64,000 nucleotides of DNA from Herbaspirillum sp. Sphag64 (lineage in GTDB: Bacteria > Pseudomonadota > Gammaproteobacteria > Burkholderiales > Burkholderiaceae_D). The notes under the pieces were generated by a model. The model saw nothing but the letters and a program-made list of their open reading frames with translations. It ran no database searches and was not told where the DNA came from. Position 1 is the stretch's first letter. Each line of letters begins with the position of its first letter. Positions 57,327 through 64,000 of this stretch are shown here, piece after piece. The stretch is taken from contig NZ_JACHYE010000005.1 of the NCBI RefSeq assembly GCF_014192645.1, forward strand, positions 62,001 to 126,000, read 5' to 3'. The position numbers and the translations under genes were made by a program.

Positions 57327-57794
57327 ATGCCATTACAGATTCTTGATTTCCCTCCTGCGCGGGTTGCTGCGTTACGCTACACCGGTCCTTATGGCCCGGC
57401 GCTGGGCACATTCTGGCGTGCGCAGTTTTTGCCGTGGTGCGCGGCCAGCGCGATGGACGCAACGGCCATCTGCTATGGCATTGGCCTCGATGACCCAGTG
57501 CACACGCCACCCGAACTATGTCGCTACGATGCCTGTGTCGAAGTCACGAAGCAAACTCCGATTGTCGCTCCGGCACACGAACTGAACTTGCCTGGCGGAC
57601 GCTATGCCGTGTTCGACTTTCATGGTGATACACGCGACATTGGCGCAGCCTGGCAAGCCATGTTCAGTGAACTGCTGCCGGCACAAGGTTTGACGATGGA
57701 TGCCCGTCCCTGTTTCGAGCGTTATCGCCCGGGTGATCGCACCGATCCCGACACCGGGCTTTTTTCTTGCCAGATTTGTGTCGCTATCCGATGA
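57327..57794 (+). CDS. GyrI-like small-molecule-binding domain protein
   Basis: This 155-residue protein matches the GyrI/SbmC-like (AraC effector-binding) fold, with LPGGRYAVFDFHGDTRDI and a conserved CRYDACVEV segment. In the family such domains sense small molecules or inhibit gyrase; the function here is unknown. ATG 57327 is used; the TTG start at 57318 adds three residues. It overlaps the lipoprotein gene by four bases, so the pair is translationally coupled. Confidence 0.8.
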   Translation: MPLQILDFPPARVAALRYTGPYGPALGTFWRAQFLPWCAASAMDATAICYGIGLDDPVHTPPELCRYDACVEVTKQTPIVAPAHELNLPGGRYAVFDFHGDTRDIGAAWQAMFSELLPAQGLTMDARPCFERYRPGDRTDPDTGLFSCQICVAIR

Positions 57795-58393
57795 AAACCG
57801 CAATGAATACTACTCTTTCGCGCCTGTGCGTCTGCTTCTCTGTCCTGCTGGCCGTGACACTGACCGTTACCGGATGTGATCACTCGATTCGGGATCAACT
57901 CAAGGCCATTGCCGCCGCAGAAAAATCTCTCGATATTTCGCCTACCTTGTTTGCGACCCGCTTCAATCGCACCATGATCGAGGTACTAGAAGACCGCAAG
58001 GATCCCGATGCAGCCCACATGGCTGCGCTGTACGTCATTGATGTGACCGCTCTGGCCAATAACGGCGAACGCCGTGTGTTCCAGACTCAGGTCGGTCCGT
58101 CGCGCACCACGCTCATCGGCACCTTCGCCAGAAACGGCGACCTGAAGAGTATCGGTACCCTGCTGACCCAGCCTACCGAAGCCGCGCGTACCGAGTTTTA
58201 CCTGTGCGCGGAAACCATTGCGCGTGTGGTCAGCGATGGTTCCAAAGACAAGCTGCCCGCGCTGATCCGGCAGCTGGTCGACAATGCCCTGAACAATCCA
58301 GGGCAAAACATGAGCGAAGTCATCGGCGACCGCATTCTGTCAGCACAAATCATCAAATCCGGACTACTGTTTCAGGTCGAACGCCAACAATGA
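57791..58393 (+). CDS. Putative lipoprotein
   Basis: The 200-residue precursor has a lipoprotein signal with the lipobox TVTGC (Cys at about 29). The mature protein is helical and not recognised. Its start overlaps the GyrI-like stop (ATGA), which suggests a shared function, possibly an envelope response to a sensed compound, but this is inference. Confidence 0.7.
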   Translation: MKTAMNTTLSRLCVCFSVLLAVTLTVTGCDHSIRDQLKAIAAAEKSLDISPTLFATRFNRTMIEVLEDRKDPDAAHMAALYVIDVTALANNGERRVFQTQVGPSRTTLIGTFARNGDLKSIGTLLTQPTEAARTEFYLCAETIARVVSDGSKDKLPALIRQLVDNALNNPGQNMSEVIGDRILSAQIIKSGLLFQVERQQ

Positions 58394-58426
58394 CGTCTGT
58401 ACAAGCCCTCACCAATCGAGTCCGCC

Positions 58427-59293
58427 ATGCCCTATCCTGATGACCCGTCCAGCACACCCGCCGGTCTGATCCGCTTACGCAACCTGGCAGGCGACAGTGC
58501 CGTGATCAACCTGTATGGCGGTCAAATCCTGTCCTGGCGCACAGCGAACGGCGGCGAACGTCTGTACTGTAGTCAAATGCTGCCGACCAAACCCGGTGGC
58601 CCAACACGGGGCGGCGTGCCCATCTGCTTCCCCCAGTTCGCCGATCGCGGACCGTTGCCAAAACATGGACTGGTGCGCACCACCGTCTGGCATACCGACA
58701 GTGTCTCAACAATCCATGCGGAGGAAGTCGCGCGGGCGCATCTGTGGCTGGCTGCCAGTGACGCCACGCGTGCCCTGTGGCCGCATGAGTTCGAACTGCA
58801 GCTCGATATCGCGCTCGGTACCAATACCCTGGAAGTCGGCCTTACGGTCAGTAATCAGGGCACTTCCGCTTTCAGCTTTACCGGCGCACTGCATACCTAC
58901 CTGGCAAGCGAGGATGTACGGCAACTATCGGTCAGTGGGTTGCAGGATGTGCACTACATTGATAGTGCACAGGGTCAAACCCAAGCCACGCAATTCGACA
59001 AACTGCTGCACATTGCCGAGGAGACCGATCGCATCTATCTGTCGCCACCGCCAAGCCTGCAATTGCAATCAACCGTGACGCAGCGCGCACTGTTGCAAGT
59101 CGATCAAGAAGGATTCTGCGACAGCGTAGTCTGGAACCCCGGTCCGAGCAAAGCCGAACAACTCGGCGACATGGTGCCGTCCGACTGGATTCGCATGCTC
59201 TGCATTGAAGCCGCGCAGGTCGCTCAACCAGTGCATCTGGCACCGCAAGCGCAATGGCGCGGCGTGCAACGTCTGCGCGTGCTGTCAGACTAA
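58427..59293 (+). CDS. Hexose-6-phosphate mutarotase (YeaD-like)
   Basis: The 288-residue protein is an aldose-1-epimerase-fold enzyme of the YeaD type, which interconverts hexose-6-phosphate anomers. It has NLYGGQILSWRT near the start, RGGVPICFPQFADRGPLPKHGLVRT, FTGALHTYLA and the late VWNPGPSKAEQLGDM with the catalytic residues. It converges with galM, ending 28 bases away. The enzyme would serve central sugar metabolism. Confidence 0.9.
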   Translation: MPYPDDPSSTPAGLIRLRNLAGDSAVINLYGGQILSWRTANGGERLYCSQMLPTKPGGPTRGGVPICFPQFADRGPLPKHGLVRTTVWHTDSVSTIHAEEVARAHLWLAASDATRALWPHEFELQLDIALGTNTLEVGLTVSNQGTSAFSFTGALHTYLASEDVRQLSVSGLQDVHYIDSAQGQTQATQFDKLLHIAEETDRIYLSPPPSLQLQSTVTQRALLQVDQEGFCDSVVWNPGPSKAEQLGDMVPSDWIRMLCIEAAQVAQPVHLAPQAQWRGVQRLRVLSD

Positions 59294-59321
59294 CGCTCTC
59301 CGCATGCAAGCTGATGTACGC

Positions 59322-60383
59322 TTAGGCAATTCCCTGCAAGCCCATCTGATACACCGTCGTCTGACGGTATAACTGACCCGGCCGCAAAATGACGGCAGCG
59401 CTGTCTTCATGATTGACCTGATCGGGGAACGCCTGCGCTTCCAGACAGAAGCCGTCATGCAGCGCATAAGGTGCACTGCCCCGTCCCTGCACACCTGCCA
59501 GAAAATTACCGCTGTAGAACTGCAAGCCAGGCTCGGTGGTCAAGATCGTCAATTGGCGTCCTGACCCGGGGTCCGATACCTGCGCTACCTGGCGTAGTGC
59601 CGATGACAAGTGTTCCTGTTCCTGCTTCCGCAGGCAATAGCAATGATCGAAACCACCAGCCAGCGCCAATTGCGGGTCTGGCCAACTGAGTCGGGCACCA
59701 ATCGGTGCCGGCTGGCGAAAATCGAACGCACTGCCAGCCACGTCGGCAGCCCGCACTGGGATGAGCCCGGCATCGACCTGCAGATAGCGATCCGCATCAA
59801 TGGCGATCAAATGATCCCCAATATCAGCCACGCCACCATTGAGATTGAAATAGGCATGCGAGGTCAGATTGATCGGTGTGGCGGCATCGGCCGTGGCGCT
59901 GTAGTCAATCGTCAAGGCTCCGTCATCGTTGAAGCGATATAGAACCGACACCAGCAATGCGCCAGGAAATCCAGCCTCACCAGCGGGTACCGCAAGCGTC
60001 ATGCGCAGTCCTTCGGGATCGGGCTGAACCTGCCACAGCTTACGATGAAAGCCAGCATGTCCACCGTGCAGATGATTGTCCCCATCGTTACAATCGACCT
60101 GATAGACCACACCATCGAGGCTAAACTGTCCCTTGGCAATACGGTTGCCCCAGCGGCCGACGATCGCGCCAAAGTAGGGTAGATTCTCGACATAGCCTGC
60201 ATCGTCAGGGTAACCCAGCAGGACGTCATCTTCATGACCATAGCGGTCAGCAACCCACCACGACACCATGGCCGCCCCGCGATTGCTGATGATGACGCGC
60301 ATACCGCTGCTATTGCGCAAGGTGTACCAGGTAACGCCTGATCCTGCCGGGGTGCTGCTGATGCTGACATGTTTGAGAAACAT
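59322..60383 (-). CDS. galM: Aldose 1-epimerase (mutarotase)
   Basis: GalM interconverts alpha and beta anomers of galactose, glucose and related sugars, including xylose. The 353-residue protein has VISNRGAAMVSWWV, FGAIVGRWGNRIA, NHLHGGHAGFHRK, NLTSHAYFNLNGG with the catalytic histidine, FDHCYCLR and the late LEAQAFPDQVNH with the catalytic glutamate. The true start is the ATG at 60383; the longer open frame to 60704 lies in the xylR coding region. It lies just downstream of xylR. Confidence 0.93.
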   Translation of the reverse strand: MFLKHVSISSTPAGSGVTWYTLRNSSGMRVIISNRGAAMVSWWVADRYGHEDDVLLGYPDDAGYVENLPYFGAIVGRWGNRIAKGQFSLDGVVYQVDCNDGDNHLHGGHAGFHRKLWQVQPDPEGLRMTLAVPAGEAGFPGALLVSVLYRFNDDGALTIDYSATADAATPINLTSHAYFNLNGGVADIGDHLIAIDADRYLQVDAGLIPVRAADVAGSAFDFRQPAPIGARLSWPDPQLALAGGFDHCYCLRKQEQEHLSSALRQVAQVSDPGSGRQLTILTTEPGLQFYSGNFLAGVQGRGSAPYALHDGFCLEAQAFPDQVNHEDSAAVILRPGQLYRQTTVYQMGLQGIA

Positions 60384-60438
60384 CGTTGGCTCTGATCTTG
60401 AAAGTAAAAAGTAAGAAGTAAAAAAGTGACCCGATACG

Positions 60439-61770
60439 TCAATCGGACGCACGCAGAGACTGGGTAATTGAAGGCAAACGACGCATACCATGCGATGCAT
60501 GAGGTGTATGCGGAGCACGCGCTGCGATAACCTCGATACTGGTGGTACGGTCCAGTCCGTCTGCGGCCGATGGTACGGCAGCCTTGCCACTGGCCGACAA
60601 CAATTGGTCTTGATATTCCTTGGGCGTACAACCGAGCTCGCGCCGGAACACCACATGCAGATACTGGACCGAGGTAAAGCCGCACGCCACAGCGACATCG
60701 GCAATGCTCAACGCGCTCTGACGCAGCATCTGACATGCTGCCTCCAGTTTAAAGCGCAGGATTTCATCATGCACGCTGCGCCGCAGCTCACGCCGGAAGT
60801 ACCAGTCCAGTGACGAGCGCGAAATGCCAACGTAGTCCGCGACCTGTTCAGTCTTGATCCCTTGGCACGCATATTGACGGATGAAATGCAGCGCCTGCAT
60901 CACATGCGGATGGGTGCGTACCTCATGCTGGCTCGACGCGAGTACATTGATACCTGCCGGCGGCACCAGAATACGGGTATCGGTAAAACTGGCGCCGTGC
61001 AGCATTTGATGGAGCAGATGCGCCGCCGTGCGGCCCATCTCCAGCGTGCCTTGAATCACCGAACTCAGCGGCACCCGCGTCAGGATGCGCGCCAAGGGAT
61101 CGTCGTCGATACCGATCAAGGCGACCTGTTCTGGTACCGCAATGCCGGCACACAGGCAAGCCTGCAATAATTGTCTGGCACGCGCATCGGTCACGCCGAT
61201 AATGCCGACCGGCTTGGGCAGGCTGCGAACCCAGGCAATCTGCTGCTCGACAGCGTTATCCCAGGATTGCGCGCTGGTACCGACACCACGATAGACATGA
61301 CCGCTGATGCCATCGCGTTGCGTCAGCGTAGTGAACGCCTTCTCACGCTCCTGCGCCCAGCGGTTGGTGGGTGCTGGTGGCAGGCTGAAACAGGCAAAAT
61401 TCTGCAGTCCAGCCTCAATCAGATGATCATAGGCCAGCTTGACCAGCTTGAAATTATCGGTTGCCACATAGGGGACATCACGCGGATAGTCGTCGGTATC
61501 GGCATACGAGCCGCCGACTGCCACCACAGGCAGACGGACCCGGGTCATGGCTTCGGCGATGGCAGGATCGTCAAAGTCGGCGATGATCCCATGGCCCTGC
61601 CAATCCTCGATGCCCTGCAACCGGCAACGGAAGTCTTCTTCCAGAAACAGATCCCAGGAGGCGCGGGTACTGGTGAGGTATTCGCCGATCCCGGCAATGA
61701 TGTCGCGGTCGAATATTTTGTTCGCATTGAACAACAGTGCTATGCGATGCACAGTCGGTATTCTTGTCAC
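60439..61770 (-). CDS. xylR: AraC-family regulator of xylose metabolism, XylR-like
   Basis: The 443-residue protein matches E. coli XylR in layout: an N-terminal periplasmic-binding/LacI-like effector domain (about 1-280) and a C-terminal AraC DNA-binding domain (about 285-390, with VADYVGISRSSLDWYFRREL and ADVAVACGFTSVQYLHVVFRRELGCTPKEYQ). A non-conserved tail of about 45 residues follows. The GTG start at 61770 has the strong ribosome site GGAGGT six bases before it. It is divergent from xylF and should activate it in response to D-xylose. Confidence 0.9.
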   Translation of the reverse strand: MTRIPTVHRIALLFNANKIFDRDIIAGIGEYLTSTRASWDLFLEEDFRCRLQGIEDWQGHGIIADFDDPAIAEAMTRVRLPVVAVGGSYADTDDYPRDVPYVATDNFKLVKLAYDHLIEAGLQNFACFSLPPAPTNRWAQEREKAFTTLTQRDGISGHVYRGVGTSAQSWDNAVEQQIAWVRSLPKPVGIIGVTDARARQLLQACLCAGIAVPEQVALIGIDDDPLARILTRVPLSSVIQGTLEMGRTAAHLLHQMLHGASFTDTRILVPPAGINVLASSQHEVRTHPHVMQALHFIRQYACQGIKTEQVADYVGISRSSLDWYFRRELRRSVHDEILRFKLEAACQMLRQSALSIADVAVACGFTSVQYLHVVFRRELGCTPKEYQDQLLSASGKAAVPSAADGLDRTTSIEVIAARAPHTPHASHGMRRLPSITQSLRASD

Positions 61771-62199
61771 ACTGACACCTCCAGATGATCGTCTATCCTT
61801 TAAGGATGAACGACATGTCTCCTGCTTATGCAGCGAATTATTACTTATTCTTGGTTTCTTCCTGGTAACTGCTACTGCGATCAGCTTCTTGAACTGACTT
61901 GCACTGAATTACCAGATTTTACTTCCTGTACTGATTGAGCTGATTGTACCGAGCTGCCGCTAGCACGGCCTGTTTGTGCATCTGCAATAGAAAGAATCGC
62001 CATCAATGCTGGCGGATTTCGTAATTGTAGGCCGATATGAGCAAGCATAGTATGGCCACTCGTTCACGCCGACAAAGCAATACCAACAAGGTGTGGCGGG
62101 CAGTACCAGACCGGACTGAGCGCGCGTTGCAGCGCATTTTTTTGCGCGGCACCTGCCAGCCACCATGAAAAATCATAATGAACCACAGGAGACAAGACA
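61771..62199. other. Divergent xylR-xylF promoter region
   Basis: These 429 bases should hold both promoters and XylR sites. ATCCTTTAAGGAT (61795-61807) is a 13-base palindrome 25 bases from the xylR start and may be an operator. Near 62130-62145 GCGC..GCGC is followed by seven T, a weak terminator-like stem. I cannot point to clear XylR half-sites or a confident -35/-10 pair. The xylF ribosome site AGGAG lies at the right edge. Confidence 0.45.
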
Positions 62200-63216
62200 A
62201 TGAAGGCAAGCATAAAAAAAAGTATCTTGGCATTGGCATCACTGGCGGTCCTGAGCCTGAGCAGCGGCGCTGCCCTGGCCGATGCGCAACATCCGAAGAT
62301 CGGCTTTTCCATCGATGATCTACGGGTCGAACGCTGGGCCCGCGATCGGGACTTTTTCACCGCCGCCGCAGAAAAGCTGGGCGCGACCGTCTATGTGCAA
62401 TCGGCAGATGCCAGCGAGGCGCGACAAATGTCTCAGATTGAGAACCTGATCTCGCGCGGCGTTGATGTGATCGTGATCGTTCCCTTCAATGCCACCGTAC
62501 TGACCAATACCATCAAGGAAGCCAAAAAAGCCGGTATCAAGGTGCTGTCTTATGACCGCCTGATCCTCAATGCCGATATTGATGCCTATATTTCCTTCGA
62601 TAACGAAAAAGTCGGCGAAATGCAGGCCGAAGGTGTTGTCAAGAGTCAGGCCAAGGGTAATTTCTACCTGCTCGGTGGCTCGCCGACCGACAACAATGCC
62701 AAGATGCTGCGCGAAGGCCAGCTCAAGGTACTCAAGCCCTATATTGATCGCGGCGACATCAAGATTGTCGGTCAGCAGTGGGTAAAAGACTGGAATCCGA
62801 CGGAAGCACTGTCCATTGTTGAAAATGCACTGACCGCCAACAGCAACAAGATCGATGCCATCGTCGCCTCCAATGACGGCACAGCGGGTGGTGCGATTCA
62901 GGCGCTGGCAGCACAGAAACTGGCTGGCAAGGTGCCGGTCTCGGGGCAGGACGCCGATCTGGCAGCAGTCAAACGCGTCATTGCCGGCACCCAGACCATG
63001 ACCGTCTATAAGCCACTCAAGCTGATCGCCAGCGAGGCCGCCAATCTGTCAGTACAACTGGCGCGCAATCAAAAGCCAGCCTACAACTCCCAATATGACA
63101 ATGGTGCAAAAAAGGTCGACACCGTCCTGCTCAAGCCGATTCCTCTGACCAAGAGCAACGTCAATGTACTGGTCGATGATGGTTTCTATACCAAAGCCCA
63201 GCTCGGGATTCAGTAA
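62200..63216 (+). CDS. xylF: D-xylose ABC transporter substrate-binding protein
   Basis: XylF captures D-xylose in the periplasm for the XylFGH importer. The 338-residue precursor has a signal peptide ending in GAALA/D, with the mature protein showing KIGFSIDDLRVERWARDRDFF, SADASEARQMSQIENLI, SYDRLILNADIDAYISFDNEKVGEMQ and VASNDGTAGGAIQAL, the family's ligand contacts. AGGAG precedes the ATG. It is followed after 83 bases, containing a strong hairpin, by xylG. Confidence 0.95.
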   Translation: MKASIKKSILALASLAVLSLSSGAALADAQHPKIGFSIDDLRVERWARDRDFFTAAAEKLGATVYVQSADASEARQMSQIENLISRGVDVIVIVPFNATVLTNTIKEAKKAGIKVLSYDRLILNADIDAYISFDNEKVGEMQAEGVVKSQAKGNFYLLGGSPTDNNAKMLREGQLKVLKPYIDRGDIKIVGQQWVKDWNPTEALSIVENALTANSNKIDAIVASNDGTAGGAIQALAAQKLAGKVPVSGQDADLAAVKRVIAGTQTMTVYKPLKLIASEAANLSVQLARNQKPAYNSQYDNGAKKVDTVLLKPIPLTKSNVNVLVDDGFYTKAQLGIQ

Positions 63217-63241
63217 ATCGACTTCGGTAAGCCGACGCATG

Positions 63242-63266
63242 GCGCTGCCACCAATGGTGGCAGCGC
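63242..63266 (+). other. Intercistronic hairpin between xylF and xylG
   Basis: GCGCTGCCACC and GGTGGCAGCGC form a perfect 11-bp stem with a three-base loop, 26 bases after the xylF stop. There is no proper T-run. Such stems often protect the upstream mRNA so that binding protein is made in excess over the ATPase. Confidence 0.8.
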
Positions 63267-63299
63267 ACTCTCCTTGCACGTTTCATCGGAATCACAGGT

Positions 63300-64000
63300 A
63301 TGGCTGAGTATTTGCTGGAAATGAAAGGCATCGTCAAACAGTTTGACGGTGTACGCGCACTCGATGGTATCGAACTCAAGATCCGGCCCGGCGAATGTAT
63401 TGGTCTGTGCGGCGAAAATGGGGCCGGCAAATCAACACTCATGAAAATCCTGTCCGGGGTCTATCCACATGGCAGTTGGGATGGAGAAATCCTGTTGGAT
63501 GGCAAGCCCCTGCGCGCGCAATCGGTGCGCGACACCGAGGCAGCCGGGATCGTCATCATTCACCAGGAACTGATGCTGGTACCGCAGTTGTCGGTGGCAG
63601 AAAACATCTTCATGGGCCACGAACTGACGCTGCCCGGCGGGCGCATGAATTATCCCGCCATGTTCCAGCGTGCCGAAGAGTTGCTGCGCGAACTACAGAT
63701 GCCGGATATCAACGTGGCGCTGCCGGTGATGCAGTACGGCGGTGGTCATCAGCAGTTGGTGGAGATCGCCAAGGCACTCAACAAGCAGGCCAGACTATTG
63801 ATTCTGGATGAGCCATCATCATCACTGACGGCCGCTGAAATTGCGATCCTGCTCAACATCATCAAAGGCTTGAAAGCGCGTGGCGTCGCCTGCGTCTATA
63901 TCTCGCACAAGCTCGATGAAGTCGCTGCGGTATGCGACACCATTGCCGTCATTCGCGACGGCAGGCATATTGCCACTACGCCCATGCAGGCCATGAGCGT
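63300..64000 (+). CDS. xylG: D-xylose ABC transporter ATP-binding protein (partial)
   Basis: XylG is the sugar-type ABC ATPase of the xylose importer. The 233 visible codons cover the first nucleotide-binding domain: Walker [15 protein letters not shown]-loop [10 protein letters not shown], a signature region [14 protein letters not shown] (the first ABC signature is degenerate, as in most sugar ATPases), Walker [12 protein letters not shown] and H-loop YISHKLDEV. The window end cuts it, so the second domain and xylH are not seen. Confidence 0.93.
   Translation, partial: MAEYLLEMKGIVKQFDGVRALDGIELKIRPGECIGLCGENGAGKSTLMKILSGVYPHGSWDGEILLDGKPLRAQSVRDTEAAGIVIIHQELMLVPQLSVAENIFMGHELTLPGGRMNYPAMFQRAEELLRELQMPDINVALPVMQYGGGHQQLVEIAKALNKQARLLILDEPSSSLTAAEIAILLNIIKGLKARGVACVYISHKLDEVAAVCDTIAVIRDGRHIATTPMQAMS

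Noticed and set aside
60384-60704. N-terminal extension of galM
   Set aside because: Overlaps the end of xylR in another frame; conserved GalM sequence starts at the ATG at 60383.
62130-62150. GCGC stem with seven T upstream of xylF, as a terminator
   Set aside because: The stem is only four base pairs, and no gene ends on that side; kept as a note only.

Overview
The window is about 64 kb of chromosomal DNA from a betaproteobacterium. Gene content and order (grpE-dnaK-dnaJ beside hemH, recN, nadK and hrcA; fur/bamE/dapB/exbBD; leuS-lptE-holA-proA) fit Burkholderiales, most likely the Oxalobacteraceae; this placement is inference from content, not a phylogeny. Coding density is high and GC content moderate. 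I see no rRNA, tRNA, CRISPR array, insertion sequence or prophage.

Region 1 (1-10253, minus strand) is one chemosensory operon. In transcription order it holds a membrane protein with a CheZ-like motif, cheY, a STAS protein, cheA, a chemoreceptor, cheW, cheR, cheD, cheB and a response regulator with an EAL (c-di-GMP phosphodiesterase) domain that runs off the window. The kinase therefore probably has two outputs, CheY and a c-di-GMP phosphodiesterase. Region 2 (10662-23372) holds panB, a beta-carbonic anhydrase, the heat-shock genes dnaJ, dnaK and grpE with sigma-32-like promoters, an unannotated 30-residue membrane peptide gene, hemH, recN, nadK, a HAD phosphatase, hrcA and fur.

Region 3 (23447-26394) holds bamE, dapB, exbB, exbD and an orphan barstar-family gene. 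Region 4 (26425-32207, minus strand) is a six-gene operon: a LacI-type regulator, a complete ABC importer and a metallophosphoesterase, with a perfect LacI-type operator just upstream of the regulator. Region 5 (32396-48217) starts with the housekeeping run leuS, lptE, holA, proA and hemJ. It continues with a 2-hydroxychromene-2-carboxylate isomerase-like protein, an rRNA methyltransferase, DoxX, an extradiol dioxygenase with a LysR regulator, a cation-efflux pump, a FapA-like protein, and a LysR/SBF-transporter divergent pair.

Region 6 (48338-59293) is more accessory. It has a DUF2325 protein, two exported proteins (one an argininosuccinate-lyase-like enzyme with a signal peptide), two diguanylate cyclases, a methyltransferase with a regulatory domain, a MazG-like pyrophosphohydrolase, a Sel1-type periplasmic protein, a GyrI-like protein overlapping a lipoprotein gene, and a hexose-6-phosphate mutarotase. 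Region 7 (59322-64000) is a xylose uptake locus: galM and the AraC-type regulator xylR on the minus strand, divergent from xylF and xylG, the latter cut by the window end.

No large, clearly novel multi-gene system stands out. The best leads are the membrane-anchored CheZ-like protein, the exported lyase, the 30-residue peptide gene, the LacI/ABC/phosphoesterase operon and the orphan barstar.
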